A stretch of DNA of 64,000 bases. Origin: SCBR16-9 sp964537975. Lineage in GTDB: Bacteria > Hydrogenedentota > Hydrogenedentia > Hydrogenedentales > SCBR16-9. The stretch spans positions 62,001 to 126,000 of the forward strand of contig CAZIDP010000007.1 in the NCBI GenBank assembly GCA_964537975.1. The letters run 5' to 3'. Positions 34,555 to 44,400 of the stretch are shown one piece after another. Position numbers and translations under genes: made by a program. A model generated the notes under the pieces. It did no database searches. It was given only the letters and a program-made list of their open reading frames with translations, and was not told where the DNA came from. Position 1 is the stretch's first letter, and every line of letters starts with the position of its first letter.

Positions 34555-36180
34555 ATGGCAAAACAAATAGAATTCGGAGAAGACGCACGTCGACAGATTC
34601 TGTCGGGCGTCACTAAATTAAGCAAGGCAGTCAAGGCTACTTTGGGCCCAAAGGGCCGTAATGTTGTATTGGACAAAAAATGGGGTGCTCCCACAGTCAC
34701 CAAAGACGGTGTGAGTGTTGCCAAAGAAATAGAACTCGAAGACAAATTTGAGAATATGGGCGCCCAGATGGTCAAGGAAGTCGCTTCCAAGACATCCGAT
34801 GTCGCCGGTGACGGTACCACTACCGCCACACTGCTTGCAGAAAGCATTTTCCGTGAAGGCCTGCGCAATGTCACAGCAGGTGCCAATCCCATGGCCCTCA
34901 AGCGTGGTATCGACAAGGCAGTGATTGCCATCGTTGCCGAACTTGCCAGCCAAAGCAAGCAGGTACGGAATGACAAGGACGTCATCAAAAACGTAGCTTC
35001 TATCTCTGCCAACAGTGATGAAGAAATCGGTGCCATCATTGCTGAAGCCATGGAAAAGGTCGGAAACGACGGCACAATCACTGTGGAAGAAGCCAAAGGT
35101 ATTGAAACCACACTCGAAGTAGTGGAAGGCATGCAGTTTGACAAGGGTTACCTGTCACCGTATTTCGTTACGGACAATGAGAACATGGAATGCTCTCTGG
35201 AAGACTGCTATATTCTCATTCATGAGAAAAAAGTTTCCAACCTTAAAGACCTGTTACCCTTGCTGGAACAGATCGCCAAGAGCGGCAAGCCCTTGCTGAT
35301 TATTGCGGAAGACGTTGAAGGCGAAGCATTGGCCACCTTGGTGGTTAACAAGATTCGTGGAACTTTCACCGCAGCCGCTGTCAAGGCACCGGGTTTTGGT
35401 GATCGCCGCAAGGCTATGCTGGAAGACATCGCACACCTTACAGGTGGACTGGCCATTTCGGAAGATTTGGGACGTTCTCTGGAAAGCATCACCCTGAGTG
35501 ATCTGGGCCGTGCCAAGCGCATCGTCATCGACAAAGACAGCACCACTATCGTTGAAGGTGCCGGTTCCAGCGATGATATCAAGGCGCGTATTAACCTGAT
35601 TCGCCGTCAGATTGAAGCCACGACCTCCGATTATGATCGTGAGAAATTGCAAGAACGTCTGGCCAAATTGGCTGGTGGTGTTGCCGTTATCAACGTAGGT
35701 GCTTCTACTGAAGTTGAAATGAAAGAAAAGAAAGCTCGTGTGGAAGATGCCCTGCATGCTACACGCGCCGCAGTGGAAGAAGGCATAGTTCCTGGTGGTG
35801 GCGTAGCCCTGTTGCGTTGCCAGGAATCCGTGGACTTCTCCGCGCTCACTGGTGACGAAGCCATTGGTGCCAACATCGTCAGACGCGCACTGGAAGAGCC
35901 TTTGCGCATTCTGGCTGCCAATGCCGGTGACGAAGGTGCTACGGTTGTACAAAATGTACGTGCCAAAAAGGGTGCCGTTGGATACAATGCTCAATCTGGC
36001 GAATACGAAGATTTGCTGAAAGCTGGTATCCTGGACCCAACTAAGGTAACCCGTACCGCGCTGCAGAATGCCGCCAGTATCGCCGGATTGCTGCTTACAA
36101 CAGAAGTTATCATTGCCGATCTGCCTGAGCCTGAAAAAGCTCCAGCAGGCGGTGGTGGCGGAATGGACGGAATGTACTAA
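34555..36180 (+). CDS. groEL: chaperonin GroEL
   Basis: 541 residues, normal length. The ATP site GDGTTTAT and the signature GIVPGGGVALLR are present, and the tail is the flexible Gly/Met run (PAGGGGGMDGMY). It forms the folding chamber with GroES. The two genes make one operon with a terminator directly after the stop. Confidence 0.98.
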   Translation: MAKQIEFGEDARRQILSGVTKLSKAVKATLGPKGRNVVLDKKWGAPTVTKDGVSVAKEIELEDKFENMGAQMVKEVASKTSDVAGDGTTTATLLAESIFREGLRNVTAGANPMALKRGIDKAVIAIVAELASQSKQVRNDKDVIKNVASISANSDEEIGAIIAEAMEKVGNDGTITVEEAKGIETTLEVVEGMQFDKGYLSPYFVTDNENMECSLEDCYILIHEKKVSNLKDLLPLLEQIAKSGKPLLIIAEDVEGEALATLVVNKIRGTFTAAAVKAPGFGDRRKAMLEDIAHLTGGLAISEDLGRSLESITLSDLGRAKRIVIDKDSTTIVEGAGSSDDIKARINLIRRQIEATTSDYDREKLQERLAKLAGGVAVINVGASTEVEMKEKKARVEDALHATRAAVEEGIVPGGGVALLRCQESVDFSALTGDEAIGANIVRRALEEPLRILAANAGDEGATVVQNVRAKKGAVGYNAQSGEYEDLLKAGILDPTKVTRTALQNAASIAGLLLTTEVIIADLPEPEKAPAGGGGGMDGMY

Positions 36181-36212
36181 ACCAGTATCATTCCCTTCTT
36201 CCTCCTGAATAT

Positions 36213-36248
36213 CCCGGGATGGCATCCCCCGCCATTCCGGGTTTTTTT
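36213..36248 (+). terminator. Rho-independent terminator of groESL
   Basis: CCCGGGATGG pairs with CCATTCCGGG (one G-T pair) around CATCCCCCG; seven T follow. Confidence 0.9.
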
Positions 36249-36316
36249 ATGAGCTTATTGATGACGATGTCGTTACGGTGAAGATACTGCAAACCGACAC
36301 AGCACAAAGCAACACA

Positions 36317-36982
36317 TCAATGCGACGAGGAGGTGTCCATTACAGTAAACAAGTCCAGCAATTCATCCGGTGTATCCAGAAGATAGTCAGGTGATACTTC
36401 CGCCAGCGTAGTTTTCGGATGCCAACCCCAGGATGCACCCACCGTAACCGCTCCTGCTCTTTGCCCTTCCAGCATGTCCCCTTTGGTATCGCCGATATAA
36501 AATGGCTGATGTTGGGGATACTCTCGTGCTACCGTGTGAATTTTTTTGACCTTGCTGGACTCAATATCTGCACCCAAAACCCCGCGAATGCCGGTTATTT
36601 CATGTCTATCAATAAATTCCTGGACAGGTTCGGTATTGTTGGAGGTAATGATCACCAGCGGGCACTTGGCAGCAAGTTTACTAACCACAGATACCATTTT
36701 GGGAAACGGTTCACATTGCTGGTTCGCTACCGCTATGCGTGGTGCAAAATCTTGTGCGAGCATTTCAATCCTGTCAACGGGAAATCCTTCACGAAGTAAA
36801 GACTCCCGTACATTGTCTTCAAACAGCCGTAAAAATTCCGCCTCGGATTGCACCAGATATCCACAGTCCCGGCACATATCCACGAAGCAGGGGTAAAACA
36901 CATGGAATGAGTCTGCGATGACCCCATCGAAATCAAATAGCAGTAGAGGCGTTTTTTTGGTGTGAGCTTCAAGCAGATTCAC
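36317..36982 (-). CDS. HAD-family phosphatase (phosphoglycolate phosphatase-like)
   Basis: 221 residues from a GTG with AAAGGA eight bases upstream. HAD motif I is LLFDFDGVIADSF, motif II IITSNNTEPV, motif III Lys before KKIHTVARE, and motif IV FYIGDTKGDMLEGQRAGA. VTVGASWGWH is typical of the Gph/PpaX branch. It lies 45 bases downstream of thiH. A role in thiamine phosphate metabolism is possible but is only inferred from position. Confidence 0.85.
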   Translation of the reverse strand: MNLLEAHTKKTPLLLFDFDGVIADSFHVFYPCFVDMCRDCGYLVQSEAEFLRLFEDNVRESLLREGFPVDRIEMLAQDFAPRIAVANQQCEPFPKMVSVVSKLAAKCPLVIITSNNTEPVQEFIDRHEITGIRGVLGADIESSKVKKIHTVAREYPQHQPFYIGDTKGDMLEGQRAGAVTVGASWGWHPKTTLAEVSPDYLLDTPDELLDLFTVMDTSSSH

Positions 36983-37027
36983 AGTATTGTCCTTTGAAAA
37001 ACATCGCGAGAACGGTGTTTCAGATGA

Positions 37028-38212
37028 TTACAGGGACGTGGTAGCGGTTCCATTTTCATTAAGCGCATTAAAGGCATGATCGAAATCCTTCCACACGGGA
37101 TCATAGCCCTGGGCACGAATTTCCTTGACAACCTCAATGGTACTTCGTGTGTCCTCAATTTCGAACTGCTCGAGAACTTCCCGGTAGTTCGTGCGTTCAT
37201 CCGCTTCACCGCGACGATACGTAGCATAACCCCCTGGCTGGGTAGAAGAGCCTGCCGACATGTGGGTAATCCCAAGTGGAATGAGCCTGTCACGAAATGC
37301 GGGGGTTTCTCTGGTAGAAAGATTGATCCCAGCTTCAGGCAGAAACAGTCGCATCGCAATGATGCTTTGCACCAACTCGGCATCAGAAATCATGTGTTGC
37401 ACCTGATAGCGGCTTGGTGTGTGGCGTAATCTTGGGAAAGATATCCCTATGGCACTTTGCCAATATTGCTTTTGCAGGTGACGTGCATGCAATGCTGTCC
37501 ACAATAAATCGATCCGCCAGTCATACAAGCCAATGAGCGCGCCAATATTAATTTTACGCACCCCAGCCTGCCCTGCCCGGTCCATGGCATCCAATCGATA
37601 TACATAATCTGCCTTTTCGCCCATTAAGTGAACATCACGATAGGTCGAAGGATGGTAAGTTTCCATGTACAGGGTTGTGCCTTCCAAACCCACATCAACA
37701 AATTGCTTATACGTGTTGGTATCCACCGCGTAAATTTCCACGGAAACAGAGGCAAAATATTCACGTACAATACTGACAGCTTCCCTGATGTACCGTGGGG
37801 TTACGACTTTAGGTGCTTCTCCTGTGAGGATCAATATACTTTCAAACCCTTGTGTCACCAGGCTCTCACATTCCCTCCGAATTTCTTCCGGGCGCAGTGT
37901 TATTCGCTTTTCCCGGCTACCCGATCGGGCAGAGAACCCACAGTAGACACAATCCGCCGCACAGAGATTGGAGATATAGATAGGTGTATACAGAGAAATG
38001 GTGCGGCCAAAATGCCAGCGTGTCAGTCGTTGTGCCTCACGTGCCATCACCTCAAGATACGGGATGGCATGGGGTGACAAGAGCGCTGCCAGGTCTTCCA
38101 GACTTCGGTGTTCCTTTTGCAACGCGGCTTCCACATCAGACGGGCCGATATTATCATACAAAGATTGTAAACGGCTTTCTGGCCACTGATTTATAACGGG
38201 AACAAAACTCAT
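37028..38212 (-). CDS. thiH: 2-iminoacetate synthase, radical SAM
   Basis: 394 residues; AGGAGG lies before the ATG. ThiH cleaves tyrosine to dehydroglycine and p-cresol for thiazole formation. The radical-SAM cluster motif is CAADCVYCGFS (Cys-x3-Cys-x2-Cys). METYHPSTYRDVHLMGEKAD and GALIGLYDWRIDLLWTALHA are typical of ThiH. Usual family length is about 370-390. It follows thiG by 33 bases. ThiH is the oxygen-sensitive route, in contrast to ThiO, so the host must tolerate or prefer low oxygen. Confidence 0.95.
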   Translation of the reverse strand: MSFVPVINQWPESRLQSLYDNIGPSDVEAALQKEHRSLEDLAALLSPHAIPYLEVMAREAQRLTRWHFGRTISLYTPIYISNLCAADCVYCGFSARSGSREKRITLRPEEIRRECESLVTQGFESILILTGEAPKVVTPRYIREAVSIVREYFASVSVEIYAVDTNTYKQFVDVGLEGTTLYMETYHPSTYRDVHLMGEKADYVYRLDAMDRAGQAGVRKINIGALIGLYDWRIDLLWTALHARHLQKQYWQSAIGISFPRLRHTPSRYQVQHMISDAELVQSIIAMRLFLPEAGINLSTRETPAFRDRLIPLGITHMSAGSSTQPGGYATYRRGEADERTNYREVLEQFEIEDTRSTIEVVKEIRAQGYDPVWKDFDHAFNALNENGTATTSL

Positions 38213-38245
38213 GGAGATACCTCCTGAACAGGTAAGTGTGACGGC

Positions 38246-39085
38246 TTATTCTTTACCAGAAATCTGGCTGCCGGATGTTGATGCTGTGTGGTCTTCAAAT
38301 AAAAAGCCTGTCAATGGAGAAGAGGCTTCTGCTATGTCGCGTCGCGGTCCCAACCCGGCACAATAGGCCAGGCGCCCTGCTTCTACTGCCATAGCGAAAG
38401 CTTTGGCCATCGGGCCATGTTCACGGGCATCTGCCAGTGCCGTGTTAATCAGAACTGCATCTGCACCCATTTCCATGGCTTCAGCCACATGGGATGGTGC
38501 ACCCAGTCCCGCATCTACCACCACCGGCACATTGGATTGTTCAATAATGATCGCAATCATTTCTCGTGACTTGATACCCCGGTTCGAACCAATAGGAGAG
38601 CCCAACGGCATCACGGTAGCCGTACCAATTTCTTCAAGTCGCTTTGCCAGGATTGGATCGGGTTGTATATACGGCAAGACTACGAATCCATCTTTAATCA
38701 ATAGCTCAGCAGCACGCAAAGTCTCAATGGGATCAGGTAATAAATAGCGTGGTTCCGGTGTCAATTCCAACTTCACCCAGGGTTCCAGACCGGCAGCACG
38801 TGCCAACTTGGCAAGGCGAACCGCTTCATCAGCGCTACGTGCGCCACTGGTGTTGGGCAGTATTAGTTGCTTTTCGGGATCAATGGCAGACAAAATGCCA
38901 TCCTTACCCGAAATATCCTTTACATCTACGCGTCGCAATGCAACAGTAATTATTTCAGAACCGGAGGCAGCGATCGCCGCACGCAGTGCATCGGTAGAAG
39001 GAAACTTTCCTGTACCGATCATCATGCGGGAGTGAAAAGTGCGGCCGGCGATAACCAGGGGATCTGCTTTGACATCTCTATTCAT
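38246..39085 (-). CDS. thiG: thiazole synthase
   Basis: 279 residues. LVIAGRTFHSRMMIGTGKF opens the protein; the Schiff-base Lys lies in EPWVKLELTPEPRYLLPDP. PLGSPIGSNRGIKSREMIAI, then VPVVVDAGLGAPSHVAEAME and GADAVLINTALADA, are diagnostic. ThiG joins 1-deoxyxylulose 5-phosphate, dehydroglycine and sulfur from ThiS thiocarboxylate. No thiS, thiF or thiE is in the window. I searched the 345 bases upstream for a TPP riboswitch and found none. Confidence 0.96.
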   Translation of the reverse strand: MNRDVKADPLVIAGRTFHSRMMIGTGKFPSTDALRAAIAASGSEIITVALRRVDVKDISGKDGILSAIDPEKQLILPNTSGARSADEAVRLAKLARAAGLEPWVKLELTPEPRYLLPDPIETLRAAELLIKDGFVVLPYIQPDPILAKRLEEIGTATVMPLGSPIGSNRGIKSREMIAIIIEQSNVPVVVDAGLGAPSHVAEAMEMGADAVLINTALADAREHGPMAKAFAMAVEAGRLAYCAGLGPRRDIAEASSPLTGFLFEDHTASTSGSQISGKE

Positions 39086-39430
39086 TCGAATGTATATCTC
39101 TTTTTCGTGGTAACGCTAATAAATAAAACACGCTTGGAAGCAGGTGTATTCTCTTATTGCGATTAAACGACAGGAAGGGTAAAATCAAGAGGCTGAATGC
39201 CTGCCAAGACCAAAAACAGCGTATTGGATTCAATAATACCCGGCAATATGCATATTACTGCCTGCTAGATAACAACTGCGTGTACTTAATTCCATGATAC
39301 CAGATTGAGAACGACTGCGACAATTGAATTGATACCGGATGGCGGCTGCTTCAGCAATAATACCTTGTAAGATACCAGTACTTGTTACATTTACAGGGCC
39401 AAAAATAATTCACTGATGCGATAATTTCAA
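39086..39430. other. intergenic region upstream of thiG
   Basis: No gene or terminator seen. It contains the perfect palindrome AATATGCATATT near 39244-39255. The conserved TPP-riboswitch words (CTGAGA, GAACCTGATC on the minus strand) are absent. Confidence 0.5.
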
Positions 39431-40576
39431 TTATGGTGTGGAATTTTCTTGATCGTCTGGTGATGCAGGTCTGGCTACTATGGGTGCCCTCCCCCTTGTT
39501 ATCAATGCAATTTTTTTTGATTCCGGGTGAAGCATACAAATCTGGTCAGAACCCAATTGAAATACCAGTAAATCACCTTGAATATGGGTTACATTACGTA
39601 CATACCAAAATGTTATAGGAGTTTCCATTGCGAAGTTGAACTTTTTGTTCGTAATTTCGTTTGATCCATAAATACCCTCCATCGGCCACAGACCTGTGTG
39701 GTAATTCCATTCAGAATTCTGGGCTATCGAAGGCACCGGACCAAAATTAAAAAATAAATCACGAACTTCTCTTTCTGGGTACTCTAAAATATGATGCTCA
39801 ATAGGTGCCAGCACAGAAAAATTTCGTAGAACAGTCTGCTCATTCTTTGAATAAGGATTAACTTCGAAAATCACAATATTTAAATCATATTTTCCATGAT
39901 CATCTTGCCGCACAAACAATCTGTCGTACTCATGTCTTATGGATGTGACGTGTTTCACTGCTTGAGGGTCATTGCCAGCAAGATCGGAACGCATAACAGC
40001 ATTACCATCTGAGGATATGTAATACAAGACATACGTATCTTCTGGAATTAATTCTTCAACCGAAACCACTTCAAGTTGTGTCAGTATGCTTGTGCTGCTC
40101 ATGAGCCAATACATACCAGCTAAAAAAATATAGCTGATTCCGTTTACAATAGATATGGAAAGTAAAGTCTTTAATAAAGCTTTATTCTTTTTTCGTATTA
40201 CAAACCAGAAAAATGGAAATTCCAGCAAGAGAGTAACAAGGTACACTGCAATAACGTAAAAGACCAACCAATTGAATACGTTCATGATTGTTATATCTAC
40301 ATATTCAGATAATTTGATTGAGAGCAAGTAGCCCCCTGCCCAGGCAGAAAAATAATTGGCCAGAATGATCACGATGATTGTTTTTATACGCGGCAATCTT
40401 AACAGCAGTGCCAGTATTAATCCCTCAAAAAAGCCGATTAAGGCATTACCCAATAAAAGGTGAAACAATGTGCCAATCATCAAAAGTGATCCAGGATTGG
40501 CATTTGCCACTGAAGCAGGAAAAACCAGCAGGAGCAATAACAATGCACTTGATCGTGATGATTTACGATGCATCAT
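39431..40576 (-). CDS. membrane protein with soluble C-terminal domain, unknown
   Basis: 381 residues from the ATG at 40576; CAGGAATTGATT precedes it. An earlier in-frame ATG (40621) lacks a site. A signal peptide (ALLLLLLVFPASVANA) and about four further membrane segments fill the first 170 residues. The C-terminal 210 residues are soluble and beta-rich, with LYYISSDGNAVMRSDLAGND and repeated DLLVFQL/LFVRQDD-type strands, possibly beta-propeller blades. I do not recognise a family. It has no clear partner gene. Confidence 0.65.
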   Translation of the reverse strand: MMHRKSSRSSALLLLLLVFPASVANANPGSLLMIGTLFHLLLGNALIGFFEGLILALLLRLPRIKTIIVIILANYFSAWAGGYLLSIKLSEYVDITIMNVFNWLVFYVIAVYLVTLLLEFPFFWFVIRKKNKALLKTLLSISIVNGISYIFLAGMYWLMSSTSILTQLEVVSVEELIPEDTYVLYYISSDGNAVMRSDLAGNDPQAVKHVTSIRHEYDRLFVRQDDHGKYDLNIVIFEVNPYSKNEQTVLRNFSVLAPIEHHILEYPEREVRDLFFNFGPVPSIAQNSEWNYHTGLWPMEGIYGSNEITNKKFNFAMETPITFWYVRNVTHIQGDLLVFQLGSDQICMLHPESKKIALITRGRAPIVARPASPDDQENSTP

Positions 40577-40777
40577 ATAATCAATTCCTGTACTGTTTCC
40601 TGCTTTTGCATTTACGCCCAAGAAAGCGGTCTAAATACTTTACCTGGCAATATGCAAAACCTTTTGAGCAGGGCAAGCAGGGCTCCAATGCTTGACTTTG
40701 CAACACCATCAGCATGGTTTAGTCACACAACATACATGAATGATGGTGCATGCAGCTAATGTTGGCTTTCTAAGATT

Positions 40778-43303
40778 TTAAAATGCCTGGTCATCGAGTA
40801 CTTTCTGGTATAAAATGATCAGTGCATCTGGGCGTTCAGATACTGCGACGGGCAGGCCATGTTCTTCAAGTTCAATTCCTGTAAACTGCTGTGATGTTGC
40901 TTCATCGTCCAGATTTGTGATGCTATATGTTGCCTCAGGTATTAATCCAGCCAAGGGCAAGCGGGCTGACTCATATATGCTATCACGCCGGCGAAATACT
41001 TGTATAAGCCCCCCATCCAGGTCGGAACGATGAAATTGCCAGGCCATCCACACATCTTCTTCCAATGAATATGGAGTTAAGGGATGAAAATCACCCAGGT
41101 AATAATCCGCTATACGTTTCCAATGGTTAAATGCAAGGCGTAATTCGTCATAATCCAAATGTTGATTGCGCATATCCCATGAAAGCAGAAAAAATGGTGC
41201 CATGTTGCTGCGCATGGTATAACGATTATCTGAAACTGTTCCTGTACCGTAATAGGGTACCCAGGAAGCGAGGCCATAGGTTTGGCTTTGCATGGACAGA
41301 GGTTCCCAGGCCCAGTCACTGCGCCAGAGTGGCACGGAACGCCGAAGTGTCTCGAGGTCGTCACGATGTGCTCCACTTGCGCAGGTATCGATAATCAAAT
41401 TCGGATGCCGTTCGAGCAAGGCATCCCAAAAGGCCAAGTACCCTTGGACATACAGATTTTCGGTGATACCCTCGCGGCTTGTTGTATCATGTGCTTGCCA
41501 GTATGGCAATGGAGGCATGTTGAAATCTTGCCTGTAAATGTCAATTCCCTCATCACGGATCATGTTATCGATATGATCTGTAATCCAGGTGCGCGCTTCA
41601 GGATTACCCAGATTCAGCAGTCGCGTGCCTTCAGCAGCATCTCCCAGATCAAGAAGCCATTCGGGATGCTCATTGTAGAGATACGTTCCAGGTGTAACCC
41701 GCTCAGGTTCAAACCATACGACAGACTTCATTCCATGTGACCGTGCGGCATTTGTAACGGCACGTAAGCCATTCGGAAATCGTTCTGGGTCTGGTATCCA
41801 AGTTCCAGTGTTTACCCAGGAACCATTACAGGGATACCATCCGGCATCAATCCACCAATAGTCTGGGATCATCTTTTCTTCAACATACCTGGACAGATAT
41901 TCCAATTCCCCGGCTTCAGTAATCTGTAGATCAGGAAAATAATAACCACAAAAAGCACCACTTTTCGGTTCAATACTTAACCCACCTGGTCGGGGCAATA
42001 CATGTGCTTGCATCCAGCGGCGCCAAACATTTTGTGCATGTTCACGGCTCCCACGCCAGCATTGCACTACCATCAGGGGCGTTCGAACGGATTCTCCTGG
42101 GCGTAACACAAAACGGGTGGTTGCTTGTCCTGCCGTGACATGCAGGGAGTTTCCAACATCGCGCGTAAAGTTTGCAGACCATTGACCAGGCCATCCGACA
42201 GCGAAAATTAACCCCGTCCCCATGGATTCAATGTTGAAATAGGGCCATTCACCAGCGCTGGGTCGACCTTGTGGCGGTACTACAGACATCTTTGAATCTG
42301 GTTCCAGTATGGACTTCAATGGCTCCCAATCACGTCTGCCTTCCGGTACAGATTTGGTGGTGACGACCGTACCCCGGTTGTGATTCAGCACAAATTCATA
42401 TTCAGGGAGCAACGGGTGACGAGTGAGCGTCAAGTCCAAGCCATGTATATGTTCAAGCATAGGGGTATCGGTTGATCCCTCATTTTTGAAGTAGACAGTC
42501 CATTCACTTACGGGAAAGTTGTCGTAAGCAATCGCTTCACAACGTACGTTCAGGCCGGTATCCGGATCACGCCAATTAATGTGGTGTTGTGTACGTCCAT
42601 CTATAGTCGGGTATTTTTCATAGGTTACTGCCCATGTTGGTAGCAATTCTTCTGACGTCTGCCCTCCATACATAAAAGAAAAAGGGTACGATTCAGGTTT
42701 GGGCATCAACGCTGTTTCGATAACAGGCAAATGATGCAACGGGACATGGGTGCCGTCATCCATTTCAAACCAGGGGTCAGCCCATACACCCTGATCCGAG
42801 TGAATACCATCACCAGCATCAGTCAATTCCAGTAATACCTTATTTACACCGTCCAGAGGCACATTGATTTCTAGAGGTGCTGATGTGTAATGGATTATTG
42901 GGGAACGATACAACACACTGCTCTCTGTGCTGACAATAAATTCCACGCTACTCTGGCCGATTCGGGTTTGTTCATTATCTAAAATGCCCAGCGTGGCATG
43001 AAATGCCCGAATTGGTTTATCGGTAAAAATTATCAATTTGGTGGGTGCATGGCAATATAACCCTCCTGAGAACTTCTCTCCCCGGATAACAAATGGTCGG
43101 CCCATGTGGCTGTTCATCTGCACAAGATCATGGGCATACTCAACTTGAATTCGTGACTTCACATGATCTTCATCGTGTTCGATTGCAAATGCTTCATGAA
43201 ACCACTTCATCATTTCGAAGCACTCAGCAGGTTCAGGTTCTCCACCCCGGGATGGTACACTTAACGTTGCACAAAGAATAGCTGTGATGACTTGGGTAAA
43301 CAC
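40778..43303 (-). CDS. GH36 alpha-galactosidase with N-terminal NPCBM domain
   Basis: 841 residues from a GTG with AAAGGA upstream. A signal peptide (VITAILCATLSVPSRGG) sends it out. The NPCBM carbohydrate-binding domain covers about 40-190 (GGLYCHAPTKLIIF, then VLLELTDAGDGIHSD). The GH36 part has WWIDAGWYPCNG, VVWFEPERVTPGT, the nucleophile in IYRQDFNMPPLPYW and the acid/base Asp in LWRSDWAWEPLSMQ. It would release terminal alpha-galactose from oligosaccharides outside the cytoplasm. It is a single gene with no sugar transporter beside it. Confidence 0.92.
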   Translation of the reverse strand: MFTQVITAILCATLSVPSRGGEPEPAECFEMMKWFHEAFAIEHDEDHVKSRIQVEYAHDLVQMNSHMGRPFVIRGEKFSGGLYCHAPTKLIIFTDKPIRAFHATLGILDNEQTRIGQSSVEFIVSTESSVLYRSPIIHYTSAPLEINVPLDGVNKVLLELTDAGDGIHSDQGVWADPWFEMDDGTHVPLHHLPVIETALMPKPESYPFSFMYGGQTSEELLPTWAVTYEKYPTIDGRTQHHINWRDPDTGLNVRCEAIAYDNFPVSEWTVYFKNEGSTDTPMLEHIHGLDLTLTRHPLLPEYEFVLNHNRGTVVTTKSVPEGRRDWEPLKSILEPDSKMSVVPPQGRPSAGEWPYFNIESMGTGLIFAVGWPGQWSANFTRDVGNSLHVTAGQATTRFVLRPGESVRTPLMVVQCWRGSREHAQNVWRRWMQAHVLPRPGGLSIEPKSGAFCGYYFPDLQITEAGELEYLSRYVEEKMIPDYWWIDAGWYPCNGSWVNTGTWIPDPERFPNGLRAVTNAARSHGMKSVVWFEPERVTPGTYLYNEHPEWLLDLGDAAEGTRLLNLGNPEARTWITDHIDNMIRDEGIDIYRQDFNMPPLPYWQAHDTTSREGITENLYVQGYLAFWDALLERHPNLIIDTCASGAHRDDLETLRRSVPLWRSDWAWEPLSMQSQTYGLASWVPYYGTGTVSDNRYTMRSNMAPFFLLSWDMRNQHLDYDELRLAFNHWKRIADYYLGDFHPLTPYSLEEDVWMAWQFHRSDLDGGLIQVFRRRDSIYESARLPLAGLIPEATYSITNLDDEATSQQFTGIELEEHGLPVAVSERPDALIILYQKVLDDQAF

Positions 43304-43435
43304 GTCAGATTCCTTTCCCCGCTTAATTTGGTTCCAATATGTTTTTCATTATGCTATGATTAGCTGTAAATGATTTCTTTTCATGCTGTCCGCAGATTAT
43401 CGTAGCACAGTTTATCTTAGATTATCGTGGTAAAT

Positions 43436-43464
43436 TTGCGTTGTATAAGTTATTTCCTTATAAT
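43436..43464 (+). promoter_or_regulatory. rplJ operon promoter
   Basis: TTGCGT (43436-43441) and TATAAT (43459-43464) are 17 bases apart. Transcription would start near 43471. AGATTATCGT occurs twice upstream (43394 and 43419), 25 bases apart. Confidence 0.75.
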
Positions 43465-43499
43465 ACATTCTAGTTAGAAAAACGAATCGCTTTTTACTG

Positions 43500-43640
43500 C
43501 GTGTCGTAGAACGTCGGCGGCTCTTTGGGGCCTTAATGTATTGCCTGCCGAGACCGTGGGACAAAGTGGAAGCACTTAATAGAAGCGTCCATGATAACGG
43601 ATGCTTCATATATCAAGTAAATCCATGTCCCGTGCTGTCT
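43500..43640 (+). promoter_or_regulatory. ribosomal protein L10 leader
   Basis: The leader contains TTGCCTGCCGAGACCGTGGG, the recognisable core of the L10 leader, followed by an AAGTG-GAAG-CACTT hairpin and GAAGCGTCC/GGATGCTTC. In other bacteria L10-L12 complex binds this RNA and represses rplJL. Confidence 0.8.
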
Positions 43641-43667
43641 GAACAGGGTGGCACGGGGCATTTTTTT
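43625..43667 (+). terminator. attenuator in front of rplJ
   Basis: ATGTCCCGTGC pairs with GCACGGGGCAT (one mismatch) and is followed by TTTTTTT, 49 bases before the rplJ start. It is an intrinsic terminator inside the leader, so it probably works as attenuator under L10 control. Confidence 0.8.
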
Positions 43668-43715
43668 GTGCCTGCCTAAATCGGTAATACTTTCATGAAA
43701 GGAGGTGAAAACATA

Positions 43716-44243
43716 GTGCCAACACAAGAAAATATTCAAACAGTAGCTGAAATAAAAACGCTCTTGGAAAACAATGACATCGCCATCATCACCAGATATA
43801 AGGGGATGAATGTGGCACAAGTGACCAACTTGCGTCGCAAACTGCGTGAATCCGGAGTTGAGTACAAGGTCTTTAAGAATACCCTCTCTCGACTGGCTCT
43901 CAAGGAACTTGGGCTGGAAGACGCTGCCCAATACATGGATGGACCTACAGCGTGGGCGTTCTGCCCGGACCCATTAACTCCCACGAAACTACTCAAAAGC
44001 TTTGGAAAAGAAGTGAAGTTTGTTTCGATGCTGGGTGGAGTGCTTACCGGCCAGGTAGTGAATAAGGAACAATTGGACGCTTTGGCGGACCTGCCATCAC
44101 GCGAACAACTTCTCGCCCAGGTCGTTGGAACCATTGCCGCACCGCTTAGTAATCTGGTGGGTGTACTTAATGCTGTCCCACGTAATTTCGTTAATGTACT
44201 TGACCAGATACGTGAACAGAAGGAAAAGGCTGACGCTGCCTAG
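43716..44243 (+). CDS. rplJ: 50S ribosomal protein L10
   Basis: 175 residues from the GTG at 43716; AAAGGAGGTGA lies about nine bases before. The ATG at 43695 would place that site inside the gene and is rejected. TRYKGMNVAQVTNLRRKLRE and YKVFKNTLSRLALKELG are typical. The length is normal. It anchors L7/L12 dimers at the ribosome stalk. Confidence 0.97.
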   Translation: MPTQENIQTVAEIKTLLENNDIAIITRYKGMNVAQVTNLRRKLRESGVEYKVFKNTLSRLALKELGLEDAAQYMDGPTAWAFCPDPLTPTKLLKSFGKEVKFVSMLGGVLTGQVVNKEQLDALADLPSREQLLAQVVGTIAAPLSNLVGVLNAVPRNFVNVLDQIREQKEKADAA

Positions 44244-44400
44244 TCTTCGAAATCCGATAGATGAAAAACGTACTGCTCTGGAATCAACCGATTTTCAACT
44301 GGATTAAGAATTTGTCAATACAAGTTACTGGTTGACCAGTTGAACATACAAATTTAAATAGAAAAGTAACCAAAAATCCATAACAGGAGAACATATTAAA

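Noticed and set aside
35254..36225. 323-codon frame opposite groEL
   Set aside because: It lies wholly antisense to groEL and has the Cys/Phe/Gln-rich composition typical of groEL shadow frames.
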